A DNA stretch of 64,000 bases, from the NCBI GenBank assembly GCA_920105625.2, contig OV050031.1, positions 76,889,995 through 76,953,994 of the forward strand. Reading direction: 5' to 3'. Positions 38,868-51,458 of the stretch are shown one piece after another (position 1 is the first letter of the stretch; each line of letters opens with the position of its first letter). The notes beneath the pieces are model-generated. The model was not told the DNA's origin. It made no database searches and saw only the letters and a list, made by a program, of their open reading frames with translations. The position numbers and the translations under genes are program-made. This stretch comes from Clusia tigrina. Taxonomy: Eukaryota > Arthropoda > Insecta > Diptera > Clusiidae.

Positions 38868-41027
38868 GAGGCAGATAGGCGTAGATGCAGGCGTAGACAG
38901 GGCAGCAGACCCACCAATTGACAGCGGCATCGCCTGAGACGCCAACAGAAATGCTGACAGAGGCTGCGAAGCCGAATGAGACGCCGACAGAAACACCAAC
39001 TGAGACGCCGACTGAGACGCCGACTGAGACGCCAACTGAGACGGCGACTGAGGCAGATAGGCGTAGCTGCAGGCATAGAGAAGGCAGCAGACCCACCAAT
39101 CGACAGCGGCAGCTACTGAGACGCCTACAGAGACGCTGACAGAAGTTGCGACGCTGGCTGAGACGCCGACTGAGGAAGATAGGGGTAGCTAAAGGCATAG
39201 AGAAGGCAGCAGACCCACCAATCGACAGCGGCAGCGACTGAGACGCCTACATAGACGCTGACAGAGGCTGCGACGCCAGCTGAGGCAGATAGGGGTAGAT
39301 ATAGGCATGGAGCAGGCAGCAGACCCCCCTATCGACAGCGGCAGCGACTGAGACACCTACAGAGACGCTGACAGAGGCTGCGATGCCGATTGAGACGCCG
39401 ACTGAGGCAGATAGGGGTAGATATAAGCAAAGAGAAGGCAGCAGACCCCCAAATCGGCATCGGCAGCGACTAAAACGCCTACAGAGACGCTGATAGAGGC
39501 TACGACACCGACTGAGGCAGATAGGGGTGTATATAGGCATAGAGAAGGCAGCAGACCCCCCAACCTACAGCGGCAGCTACTGAGACGCCTACAGAGACGC
39601 TGACAGAAGTTGCGACGCTGGCTGAGACGCCGACTGAGGCAGAGAGGGGTAAATATAGGCATAGAGAAGGCAGCAGACCCCCAATCGACAGCGGCAGCGA
39701 CGAAGACGCCTACAGATATGCTGCCAGAGGCTGCGACGCCGACTGATTCAGATAGGGGTAGATATAGGCATAGAGCAGGCAGCGGACCCCCCCAATCGAC
39801 AACGGCAGCGACTGATACGGCTACAGAGACGCTGACAGAGGCTGTGACGCCGACTGAGACGCCAACTGAGGCAGACAGGGGTAGATATGGGCATAGAGAA
39901 GACAGCAGACCCCCCAATCGACAGCGACTCAGACGCCTACAGCGACGCCGACTGAGACGCCGACTGATTCAGATAGGGGTAGATATAGGCATAGAGAAGG
40001 CAGCAGACCCTCCAATTGACTGAAACGCCTAGACTGACGCTGACAGAGGCTGCGATGCCGACTGAGAAGCCGACTGAGGCCGACAGGGGTAGATATAGGC
40101 ATAGAGAAGGCAGCAGACCCCCCAATCAACAGCGACTGAGACGCCTACAGCGACGCCGACTGAGGCAGATAGGGGTAGATAAAGGCACAGAGAAGGCAGC
40201 AGACCCCCGAATCGACAGCGGCAGTGACTGAGATGCCTACAGAGACACTGACAGAGGCTGCGACGCCGAATGAGGCAGATAGGGGTGTATATAGGCATAG
40301 AGAAGGCAGCAGACCCCCCAATCGACCGTGGCAGCGACTGAGACGCCTACAGATACGCTGACAGAGGCTGCGATGCCGACTGAGACGCCGAGTGAGGCAG
40401 ATAGGGGTAGATATAGGCATAGAGATGGCAGCAGACCCCCCTATCGACAGCGGCAGCGACTGAGACACCTACAGAGACGCTGACAGGGGCTGCGATGCCG
40501 ACTGAGACGCCGACTGAGGCAGATAGGGGTAGATATAAGCAAAGAGAAGGCAGCAGACCCCCCCAATCGACAGCGGCAACTACTGAGACGCCTACAGAGA
40601 CGCTGACAGAGGCTGCGACGCCGACTGAGACGCCGACTGAGGTAGATAGGGGTAGATATAGGCATAGAGCAGGCAGCAGACCCCCCAATCGACAGCGGCA
40701 GCGACGGAGACGCCTACAGAGATGCTGACAGAGACTGCGACGCCGACTGAGACGCCGACTGATTCAGATAGGGGTAGATATAGGCATAGAGCAGGCAGCA
40801 GACCCCCAATCGACAACGGCAGCGACTGAGACGCCTACAGCGACGCCGATTGAGACGCCGACTGAGGCAGATAGGCGTAGATACAGGCATAGAGAAGGCA
40901 GCAGACCCCCCATTCGACAGCGGCATCGACTGAGACGTGTACAGCGACGCTGACAGAGGCTGCGACACCGACTGAGAAGCCGACTGAGGCAGATAGGGGT
41001 AGATATGGGCTCAGAGAAGGCAGCAGA

Positions 41028-41038
41028 CCCCCCCCCCC
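41028..41038. repeat. C-tract, 11 C
   Basis: Orthologue of 18,215 with two more C, which explains the 22,813 to 22,815 offset step. Confidence 0.9.
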
Positions 41039-43786
41039 AATCGACAGTGGTATCGGCTGAGACGCCTACAGAGATGCTGACAGAGGCTGCGACGCCGACT
41101 GAGACGCCGACTGAGGCAGATACGGGTAGATATAGGCATAGAGAGGGCAGCAGACCCCGCAATCGACAGTGGCAGCGACTGAGATGCCTACAGAGACGCT
41201 GACAGAGGCTGCGACCCCGACTGAGGCAGATAGAGGTGTATATAGCTATAGAGAAGGCAGCAGATCCCCCAATTGCCAGCGGCAGCGACTGAGACGCCGA
41301 CAGAGTTGCTGGAAGAGGCTGCGACGCCGACTGAGATTCCGACTGAGACAGATAGGGGTAGATATAGGCATAAAGGAGGCAGCAGACCCTCCAATCGACA
41401 GCGGCATCGACTGAGACGCATACAGAGACGCTGGCAGAGGGTGCGACACCGACTGAGACGCCGACTGAGGCAGGTAGGGGTGGATATAGGCTTAGAGAAA
41501 GCAGAAGCACCCCCCAATCGACAGCGGCATCGGCTGAGACGCCTACAGAGATGCTGACAGAGGCTGCGATGCCGACTGAGACGCCGACTGAGGCAGATAG
41601 GGGTAGATACAGGCATACAGAAGCCAGGAGACCCCCCAATCGATAGCGGCATCGATTGAAACGCGTACAGAGACGCTGACAGAGGTAGATAGGGGTAGAT
41701 ATAGGCATAGAGAGGGCAGCAGACCCCCAATCGACAGCGACTGAGGCGCCTACAGCGACACCGATTGAGACGCCGACTGAGGGAGGTAGGCGTAGATACA
41801 GGCATAGAGAAAGCAGCAGACCCCCCAATCGACAGCGGCATCGATTGAAACGCGTACAGAGACGCTGACAGAGGCAGATAGGGGTAGATATAGGCATAGA
41901 GAGGGCAGCAGACCCCCCAATCGACAGCGACTGAGACGCCTACAGCGACGCCGATTGAGACGCCGACTGAGGCAGATAGGCGTAGATACAGGCATATAGA
42001 AGGCAGCAGACCCCCCAATCGACAGCGGCAGTGACTGCGACGCCTGCAGAGACGCTGACAGAGGCTGCGACGCCGACTGAGGCAGATATGGGTGTATATA
42101 GCCATATAGAAGGCAGCAGACCCCCCAATCGACAGCGGCAACGACTGAGACACCTGCAGAGACGCTGGAAGAGGCTGAGACGCCGACTGAGGCAGATGGG
42201 GGTGGATATAGGCTTAGAGATGGCAGCAGACCCCCCAATCGACCGCGGCAGCGACTGAAACGCCTACAGAGACGCTGACAGAGGCTGAGACGCCGACTGA
42301 GACGGATAGGGGTAGATATAGGCATAGAGAAGGCAGCAGACCCCCCAATCGACAGCGGCAGCTACTGAGACGCCTACAGAGAAGCTGACAGAGGCTGCGA
42401 CGCCGACTGAGGCAGATAGGGGTAGCTAGAGGCATAGAGAAGGCAGCAGACCCCCCAATAGACAGCGGCAGCGACTGAGACGCCTACGGAGACGCTGACA
42501 GAGGCTGCGACGCCAAGTGAGGTAGAAAGGGGTAGATATAGGCATAGAGAAGGCAGCAGACCCCCCAATCGACAGCAGCAGCTACTGAGACGTCTACAGA
42601 GAAGCTGACAGAGGCTGCGACGCCGACTGAGGCAGATAGGGGTAGATAGAGGCATAGAGAAGGCAGCAGACCCCCGAATCGACAGCGGCAGCGACTGAGA
42701 CGCCTAGAGACGCTGACAGAGGCTGCGACGCCAACTGAGGTAGAAATGGGTAGATATAGGCATAGAGAAGGCAGCAGACCCCGGCAGACAGCGGCAGCTA
42801 CTGAGACGCCTACAGAGATTCTGACAGAGGCTGCGACGACGACTGAGATACCCACTGAGCCAGATAGGGGTAGATATTGGCATAGAAAAGGCAGCAGACC
42901 TCCAATCGACAGCGGTATCGACTGAGACGCCTACAGAGTCGCTGACAGGAGACGCCGACTGAGACTCCGACTGAGACGCCGACTGAGACGGATAGGGGTA
43001 TATATAGGCATAGAGAAGGCAGCAGACCTCCAATCGACAGCGGTATCGACTGAGACGCCTACAGAGACGCTGACAAAGACTGCGACGCCGACTGAGACGC
43101 CGACTGAGACAGATAAGGGTAGATATAGGCATAGAGAGGGCAGCAGACCCCCCAATCGACAGCGGCAGCGACTGAAATGTCTACAGAGACGCTGACAGAG
43201 GCTGCGACGCCGACTGAGACGCCGACTGATGCAGAAGGGGGTAGATATAGGCATAGAGATGGCAGAAGACCCCCCAATTGACTGCGGCAGCGACTGAGAC
43301 GCCTACAGAGAAACTGACAGTAGCTTCGACGCCGACTGAGACGCCAACTGAAGCGGATAAGGGTAAATATAGGCATATAGGTAGCAGACCCCCCAATCAA
43401 CAGCGGCAGCTACTGAGTCGCCTACAGAGACGTTGACTGAGGCTGCGACGCCGACTGAGGCAGATAGGGGTAGATATAGGCATCGAGAAGGCAGCAGACC
43501 CCCCAATGGAGAGCGGCAGCGACTGAGACGATTACAGAGACGCTGACAGGGGCCGCGATCCCGACTGAGACGCCGACTGACACAGATAGGGGCAGATATA
43601 GGCGGAGAGAATGCAGCAGACCCCCCAATCGACAGCGACTGAGACGCCTACAGAGACGCCGACTGAGACGGCGAGTAAGGCAGATAGCCTTAGATGCAGG
43701 CATAGAGAAGGCAGCAGACTCCCCAATCAACAGCGGCAGCTACTGAGACGCCAACAGAAATGCTGACAGAGGCTGCGAAGCCGAAT

Positions 43787-43870
43787 GAGACGCCGACAGA
43801 GACACCGACTGAGACGCCGACTGAGACGCCGACTGAGACGCCAACTGAGACGCCGACTGAGACGCCGACT
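43787..43870. repeat. 12-bp word array, seven units (A)
   Basis: Same words as at 249 (offset 43,538). The following ORF start region carries atgctgccagagg instead of atgctgacagagg near 43,955. Confidence 0.88.
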
Positions 43871-45206
43871 GAGGCAGATAGGCGTAGATGCAGGCGTAGA
43901 GAAGGCAGCAGACCCACCAATCGACAGCGGCATCGCCTGAGACGCCAACAGAAATGCTGCCAGAGGCTGCGAAGCCGAATGAGACGCCGACAGAAACACC
44001 AACTGAGACGCCGACTGAGACGCCGACTGAGACGCCAACTGAGACGGCGACTGAGGCAGATAGGCGTAGATGCAGGCATAGAGAAGGCAGCAGACCCATC
44101 AATCGACAGCGGCATCGCCTGAGACGCGTACAGAGAAGCTGAAAGAGGCTGCGACGCCGACTGAGACGCCGACTGAGGCAGATAGGCGTAGATGCAGGCA
44201 TAGAGAAGGCAGCAGACCCACCAATCGATAGCGGCATCGCCTGAAACGCGTACAGAGACGCTGACTGAGGCTGCGACGCCGACTGAGGCAGATAGGGGTA
44301 GATATAGGCATAGAGAAAGTAGCAGACCTCCCCAATGGAGAGCGTCAGCGACTGAGACGCCTACAGAGACGCTGACAGAGGCTGAGATGCCGACTGAGAC
44401 GCCGACTGAGGCAGATAGGGGAAGATATAGGCATAGAGAAGGCAGCAGACCCCCCCAATCGACAGCGGCATCGACTGAGACGCCAACAGAAATGCTGACA
44501 GAGGCTGCGAAGCCGAATTAGACGCCGACACCGACTGAGACGCCGACTGAGATGCCAACTGAGACGCCGACTGAGACGCCGACTGAGGCAGATAGGCGTA
44601 GATGCAGGCATAGAGAAGGCAGCAGACCCACCAATCGACAGCGGCATCACCTGAAACGCGTACAGAGACGCTGAAAGGGGCTGCGACTGAGACGCCGACT
44701 GAGGCAGATAGGGGTAGATATAGGCATAGAGAAGGCAGCAGACCCCCCAAATCGACAGCGGCAGCTACTGAGACGCCTACAGAGACGCTAACAGAGGCTG
44801 CGACGCCGACTGAGACGCAAACTGAGGCAGATAGGGGTACATATAGGCATAGAGAAGACAGCAGACCCCCCAATCGACAGCGGCAAAGACTGAGACGCCT
44901 ACAGAGGCGCTGACAGAGACTGCGACGCCGACTGAGACACCGACTGAGGCAGAAGCAGCAGACCCCCCAATCGACAGCGACTGAGACGCCCACAGCGACG
45001 CTGACAGAAGCTGCGATGCCGACTGAGACGCCGACTGAGGCAGATAGGACAGATATAGGCATAGAGAAGGCAGCAGACTCCCCAATCGACAGCGGCAGCG
45101 ACTGAGATGCCTAGAGAGACGCTGACAGAGGCTGCGACCCCGTCTGAGGCAGATAGGGCAGATATAGGCATAGAGAAGGCAGCAGAACCCTCAATCGACT
45201 GCGACT

Positions 45207-45260
45207 GACACGCCTACAGCGACTGAGACGCCTACAGCGACTGAGACGCCTACTGCGACG
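45207..45260. repeat. 18-bp minisatellite, two full units (A lineage)
   Basis: First unit gacacg; same count as its 3.2-kb duplicate at 48,446. Confidence 0.9.
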
Positions 45261-45826
45261 CTGACAGAGACTGCGACGCCGACGGAGACGCCGACTGAGG
45301 CAGATAGGCGTAGATGCAGGCATAGAGAAGGCAGCAGACCCACCAATCGACAGCGGCATCGCCTGAAACGCGTACAGAGACGCTGAAAGAGGCTGCGACG
45401 CCAACTGAGACGCCGACTGAGGCAGATAGGGGTAGATATAGGCATAGAGAAGGCTGCAGACGCCCCAAATCGACAGCGGCAGCGACTGAGACGCCTACAG
45501 AGACGCTGACAGAGGCTGCGATGCCGACTGAGGCAGATAGGGGTAGATATAGGCGGAGAGAATGCAGCAGACCCCCCAATCGACAGTGGCAACGACTGAG
45601 ACGCCTACAGGGACGCTGATAGAGACTGCGACGCTCACTGAGACGCCGACTGAGGCAGATAGGCCAGATATAGGCATAGAGAAGGCAGCAGACCCCTCCC
45701 CCCAATCGACAGCGGCAGCGACTGAGATGCTTAGAGAGACGCTGACAGAAGCTGCGATCCCGTCTGAGGCAGATAGGGCAGATATAGGCATAGAGAAGGC
45801 AGCAGAACCCTCAATCGACTGCGACT

Positions 45827-45862
45827 GAGACGCCTACAGCGACTGAGACGCCTACTGCGACG
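45827..45862. repeat. 18-bp minisatellite, one full unit (B lineage)
   Basis: Shortest form, with one full and one partial unit, just upstream of the out-of-register joint at 45,890. Confidence 0.85.
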
Positions 45863-45869
45863 CTGACAG

Positions 45870-45910
45870 AGAGTGCGACGCCGACTGAGACAGCAGACCC
45901 CCGAATCGAC
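45870..45910. repeat. Truncated monomer at an out-of-register joint
   Basis: The left part reads to cgccgactgaga and the next bases are cagcagacccccg, so about 43 bp of the expected monomer, including the whole cagatagggg segment, are missing. Left homology is to 49,288-49,332 and right homology is to 42,664 onward. Shared bases at the joint are at most one or two. Confidence 0.85.
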
Positions 45911-47013
45911 AGCGGCAGCGACTGAGACGCCTAGAGACGCTGACAGAGGCTGCGACGCCAACTGAGGTAGAAATGGGTAGATATAGGCATAGAGAAGGCA
46001 GCAGACCCCGGCAGACAGCGGCAGCTACTGAGACGCCTACAGAGATTCTGACAGAGGCTGCGACGACGACTGAGATACCCACTGAGCCAGATAGGGGTAG
46101 ATATTGGCATAGAAAAGGCAGCAGACCCCCCATCGACAACGGCAGTGACTGAGACGCCTACAGAGTCGCTGACAGGAGACGCCGACTGAGACTCCGACTG
46201 AGACGCCGACTGAGACGGATAGGGGTATATATAGGCATAGAGAAGGCAGCAGACCTCCAATCGACAGCGGTATCGACTGAGACGCCTACAGAGACGCTGA
46301 CAAAGACTGCGACGCCGACTGAGACGCCGACTGAGACAGATAAGGGTAGATATAGGCATAGAGAGGGCAGCAGACCCCCCAATCGACAGCGGCAGCGACT
46401 GAAATGTCTACAGAGACGCTGACAGAGGCTGCGACGCCGACTGAGACGCCGACTGACGCAGAAGGGGGTAGATATAGGCATAGAGATGGCAGAAGACCCC
46501 CCAATTGACTGCGGCAGCGACTGAGACGCCTACAGAGAAACTGACAGAAGCTTCGACGCCGACTGAGACGCCAACTGAAGCGGATAAGGGTAAATATAGG
46601 CATATAGGTAGCAGACCCCCCAATCAACAGCGGAAGCTACTGAGTCGCCTACAGAGACGTTGACTGAGGCTGCGACGCCGACTGAGGCAGATAGGGGTAG
46701 ATATAGGCATCGAGAAGGCAGCAGACCCCCCAATGGAGAGCGGCAGCGACTGAGACGATTACAGAGACGCTGACAGGGGCCGCGATCCCGACTGAGACGC
46801 CGACTGACACAGATAGGGGCAGATATAGGCGGAGAGAATGCAGCAGACCCCCCAATCGACAGCGACTGAGACGCCTACAGAGACGCCGACTGAGACGGCG
46901 AGTAAGGCAGATAGCCTTAGATGCAGGCATAGAGAAGGCAGCAGACTCCCCAATCAACAGCGGCAGCTACTGAGACGCCAACAGAAATGCTGACAGAGGC
47001 TGCGAAGCCGAAT

Positions 47014-47097
47014 GAGACGCCGACAGAGACACCGACTGAGACGCCGACTGAGACGCCGACTGAGACGCCAACTGAGACGCCGACTGAGACGCCGACT
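47014..47097. repeat. 12-bp word array, seven units (A)
   Basis: Offset 46,765 from 249 and 3,227 from 43,787. Confidence 0.88.
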
Positions 47098-48445
47098 GAG
47101 GCAGATAGGCGTAGATGCAGGCGTAGAGAGGGCAGCAGACCCACCAATCGACAGCGGCATCGCCTGAGACGCCAACAGAAATGCTGACAGAGGCTGCGAA
47201 GCCGAATGAGACGCCGACAGAAACACCAACTGAGACGCCGACTGAGACGCCGACTGAGACGCCAACTGAGACGGCGACTGAGGCAGATAGGCGTAGATGC
47301 AGGCATAGAGAAGGCAGCAGACCCACCAATCGACAGCGGCATCGCCTGAGACGCGTACAGAGAAGCTGAAAGAGGCTGCGACGCCGACTGAGACGCCGAC
47401 TGAGGCAGATAGGCGTAGATGCAGGCATAGAGAAGGCAGCAGACCCACCAATCGATAGCGGCATCGCCTGAAACGCGTACAGAGACGCTGACTGAGGCTG
47501 CGACGCCGACTGAGGCAGATAGGGGTAGATATAGGCATAGAGAAAGTAGCAGACCTCCCCAATGGAGAGCGGCAGCGACTGAGACGCCTACAGAGACGCT
47601 GACAGAGGCTGAGATGCCGACTGAGACGCCGACTGAGGCAGATAGGGGAAGATATAGGCATAGAGAAGGCAGCAGACCCCCCCAATCGACAGCGGCATCG
47701 ACTGAGACGCCAACAGAAATGCTGACAGAGGCTGCGAAGCCGAATTAGACGCCGACACCGACTGAGACGCCGACTGAGACGCCGACTGAGATGCCAACTG
47801 AGACGCCGACTGAGACGCCGACTGAGGCAGATAGGCGTAGATGCAGGCATAGAGAAGGCAGCAGACCCACCAATCGACAGCGGCATCACCTGAAACGCGT
47901 ACAGAGACGCTGAAAGAGGCTGCGACTGAGACGCCGACTGAGGCAGATAGGGGTAGATATAGGCATAGAGAAGGCAGCAGACCCCCCAAATCGACAGCGG
48001 CAGCTACTGAGACGCCTACAGAGACGCTAACAGAGGCTGCGACGCCGACTGAGACGCAAACTGAGGCAGATAGGGGTACATATAGGCATAGAGAAGACAG
48101 CAGACCCCCCAATCGACAGCGGCAAAGACTGAGACGCCTACAGAGGCGCTGACAGAGACTGCGACGCCGACTGAGACACCGACTGAGGCAGAAGCAGCAG
48201 ACCCCCCAATCGACAGCGACTGAGACGCCCACAGCGACGCTGACAGAAGCTGCGATGCCGACTGAGACGCCGACTGAGGCAGATAGGACAGATATAGGCA
48301 TAGAGAAGGCAGCAGACCCCCCAATCGACAGCGGCAGCGACTGAGATGCCTAGAGAGACGCTGACAGAGGCTGCGACCCCGTCTGAGGCAGATAGGGCAG
48401 ATATAGGCATAGAGAAGGTAGCAGAACCCTCAATCGACTGCGACT

Positions 48446-48499
48446 GACACGCCTACAGCGACTGAGACGCCTACAGCGACTGAGACGCCTACTGCGACG
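48446..48499. repeat. 18-bp minisatellite, two full units (A lineage)
   Basis: Duplicate of 45,207 with the same unit count. Confidence 0.9.
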
Positions 48500-49269
48500 C
48501 TGACAGAGACTGCGACGCCGACGGAGACGCCGACTGAGGCAGATAGGCGTAGATGCAGGCATAGAGAAGGCAGCAGACCCACCAATCGACAGCGGCATCG
48601 CCTGAAACGCGTACAGAGACGCTGAAAGAGGCTGCGACGCCAACTGAGACGCCGACTGAGGCAGATAGGGGTAGATATAGGCATAGAGAAGGCTGCAGAC
48701 GCCCCAAATCGACAGCGGCAGCGACTGAGACGCCTACAGAGACGCTAACAGAGGCTGCGACGCCGACTGAGACGCCGACTGAGGCAGATAGGGGCAGATA
48801 TAGGCATAGAGAAGGCAGCAGACCCCCCCATCGACAGCGGCAGCGACTGAGATGCCCCGACTGAGGCAGATAGGGGTGTATATAGCTATAGAGAAGGCAG
48901 CAGACCCCCTAATCGACTGCGGCAGCGACTGAGACGCCTACAGAGACGCTGACAGAGGCTGCGATGCCGACTTAGGCAGATAGGGGTAGATATAGGCGGA
49001 GAGAATGCAGCAGACCCCCCAATCGACAGCGGCAACGACTGAGACGCCTACAGGGACGCTGATAGAGACTGCGACGCCCACTGAGACGCCGACTGAGGCA
49101 GATAGGCCAGATATAGGCATAGAAAAGGCAGCAGACACCTCCCCCCAATCGACAGCGGCAGCGACTGAGATGCTTAGAGAGACGCTGACAGAAGCTGCGA
49201 TCCCGTCTGAGGCAGATAGGGCAGATATAGGCATAGAGAAGGCAGCAGAACCCTCAATCGACTGCGACT

Positions 49270-49305
49270 GAGACGCCTACAGCGACTGAGACGCCTACTG
49301 CGACG
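49270..49305. repeat. 18-bp minisatellite, one full unit (B lineage)
   Basis: Duplicate of 45,827; both are reduced to one full unit. Confidence 0.85.
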
Positions 49306-51446
49306 CTGACAGAGAGTGCGACGCCGACTGAGATGCCGAGTGAGGCAGATAGGCGTAGATGCAGGCATAGAGAAGGCAGCAGACCCACCAATCGACAGCG
49401 GCATCGCCTGAAACGCGTACAGAGACGCTGAAAGAGGCTGCGACGCCGACTGAGACGCCGATTGAGACGCCGACTGAGGCAGATAGGGGTAGATATGGGC
49501 ATAGAGAAGACAGCAGACCCCCCAATCGACAGCGACTGAGACGCCTACAGCGACGCCGACTGAGACGCCGACTGATTCAGATAGGGGTAGATATAGGCAT
49601 AGAGAAGGCAGCAGACCCTCCAATTGACTGAAACGCCTAGACTGACGCTGACAGAGGCTGCGATGCCGACTGAGAAGCCGACTAAGGCCGACAGGGGTAG
49701 ATATAGGCATAGAGCAGGCAGCGGACCCCCCCAATCGACAACGGCAGCGACTGATACGCCTACAGAGACGCTGACAGAGGCTGTGACGCCGACTGAGACG
49801 CCAACTGAGGCAGACAGGGGTAAATATAGGCATAGAGAAGGCAGCAGACCCCCAATCGACAGCGGCAGCGACGAAGACGCCTACAGATATGCTGCCAGAG
49901 GCTGCGACGCCGACTGAGACGCCGACTGATTCAGATAGGGGTAGATATAGGCATAGAGCAGGCAGCGGACCCCCCCAATCGACAACGGCAGTTACTGATA
50001 CGCCTACAGAGACGCTGACAGAGGCTGTGACGCCGACTGAGACGCCAACTGAGGCAGACAGGGGTAGATATGGGCATAGAGAAGACAGCAGACCCCCCAA
50101 TCGACAGCGACTGAGACGCCTACAGCGACGGCGACTGAGACGCCGTCTGCTTCAGATAGGGGTAGATATAGGCATAGAGAAGGCAGCAGACCCTCCAATT
50201 GACTGAAACGCCTAGACTGACGCTGACAGAGGCTGCGATGCCGACTGAGAAGCCGACTGAGGCCGACAGGGGTAGATATAGGCATAGAGAAGGCAGCAGA
50301 CCCCCCAATCAACAGCGACTGAGACGCCTACAGCGACGCCGACTGAGGCAGATAGGGGTAGATAAAGGCACAGAGAAGGCAGCAGACCCCCGAATCGACA
50401 GCGGCAGTGACTGAGATGCCTACAGAGACACTGACAGAGGCTGCGACGCCGAATGAGGCAGATAGGGGTGTATATAGGCATAGAGAAGGCAGCAGACCCC
50501 CCAATCGACCGTGGCAGCGACTGAGACGCCTACAGATACGCTGACAGAGGCTGCGATGCCGACTGAGACGCCGAGTGAGGCAGATAGGGGTAGATATAGG
50601 CATAGAGATGGCAGCAGACCCCCCTATCGACAGCCGCAGCGACTGAGACACCTACAGAGACGCTGACAGGGGCTGCGATGCCGACTGAGACGCCGACTGA
50701 GGCAGATAGGGGTAGATATAAGCAAAGAGAAGGCAGCAGACCCCCAAATCGACATCGGCAGCGACTGAGACGCCTACAGAGACTCTGACTGAGGCTGCGA
50801 CGCCGACTGAGACGTCAACTGAGGTAGATAGGGGTAGATATAGGCATAGTGAAGGCAGCAGACCCCCCAATCGACAGCGGCAACTACTGAGACGCCTACA
50901 GAGACGCTGACAGAGGCTGCGACGCCGACTGAGACGCCGACTGAGGTAGATAGGGGTAGATATAGGCATAGAGCAGGCAGCAGACCCCCCAATCGACAGC
51001 GGCAGCGACGGAGACGCCTACAGAGATGCTGACAGAGGCTGCGACGCCGACTGAGACGCCGACTGATTCAGATAGGGGTAGATATAGGCATAGAGCAGGC
51101 AGCAGACCCCCAATCGACAACGGCAGCGACTGAGACGCCTACAGAGACGCTGACAGAGGCTGTGACACCGACTGAGACGCCAACTGAGGCAGATGGGGAT
51201 AGATATAGACATAGAGAAGGCAGCAGACCCCCAATCGACAGCGGCTGAGACGCCTACAGCGACGCCGATTGAGACGCCGACTGAGGCAGATAGGCGTAGA
51301 TACAGGCATAGAGAAGGCAGCAGACCCCCCATTCGACAGCGGCATCGACTGAGACGTGTGCAGCGACGCTGACAGAGGCTGCGACACCGACTGAGAAGCC
51401 GACTGAGGCAGATAGGGGTAGATATGGGCTCAGAGAAGGCAGCAGA

Positions 51447-51458
51447 CCCCCCCCCCCC
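51447..51458. repeat. C-tract, 12 C
   Basis: Fourth orthologue of the G-block tract. Confidence 0.9.

Larger units (their letters stand above)
26261..44312. repeat. Super-repeat copy 2 (~18 kb)
   Basis: This is an ordered copy of 775-21,290. Matching points include 1,681 with 27,178 (18-bp array), 4,987 with 27,484, 7,592 with 29,858, 9,694 with 32,205, 12,695 with 35,207, 14,582 with 37,517, 18,354 with 41,169 and 20,610 with 43,422. Translating both copies in the same frame gives almost identical strings: over 30,433-30,849 against 8,167-8,583, one residue differs in 138. Near 44.1 kb it leaves homology to F-type sequence and re-enters the A block at the landmark at 44,313. Confidence 0.85.
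42664..45890. repeat. 3,227-bp tandem duplication, left copy (E-A-B fragment)
   Basis: The sequence beginning cagcagacccccgaatc at 42,664 recurs at 45,891, so the period is exactly 3,227. Internal matches at this offset include 42,704/45,931, 43,422/46,649 and 43,690/46,917. After a 12-bp word difference near 44.55 kb the offset is 3,239. Near 45.48 kb this copy lacks about 204 bp that the right copy keeps. Confidence 0.85.
44313..47539. repeat. Third, shortened pass (A, B fragment, E)
   Basis: The interval between successive A landmarks here is 3,227 bp rather than 18-25 kb. It contains A (offset 43,538 from the window start), a truncated B fragment, an abrupt out-of-register joint at 45,890/45,891, then E and the start of the next A. 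Blocks C, D, F and G are absent. Confidence 0.8.
45891..49333. repeat. 3,227-bp tandem duplication, right copy
   Basis: This copy starts in the middle of a monomer, directly after the truncated end of the left copy. Both copies share a derived 3-bp loss giving catataggtagcag (43,373 and 46,600), where related copies at 11.13, 20.56, 33.64 and 53.32 kb read catagagaaggtagcag. The two copies are therefore closer to each other than to those. Confidence 0.83.

Noticed and set aside
40764..41897. 377-codon minus-strand open frame, and others above 300 codons (13,031-14,065; 58,613-59,671; 31,459-32,418; 35,543-36,502; 18,373-19,338; 41,188-42,153)
   Set aside because: They cross several monomers, change reading frame of the same DNA at each monomer, overlap other equally open frames, and are explained by one minus-strand stop triplet per monomer. 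The composition (Ser, Leu, Arg, Cys, Val) simply reflects the repeat.
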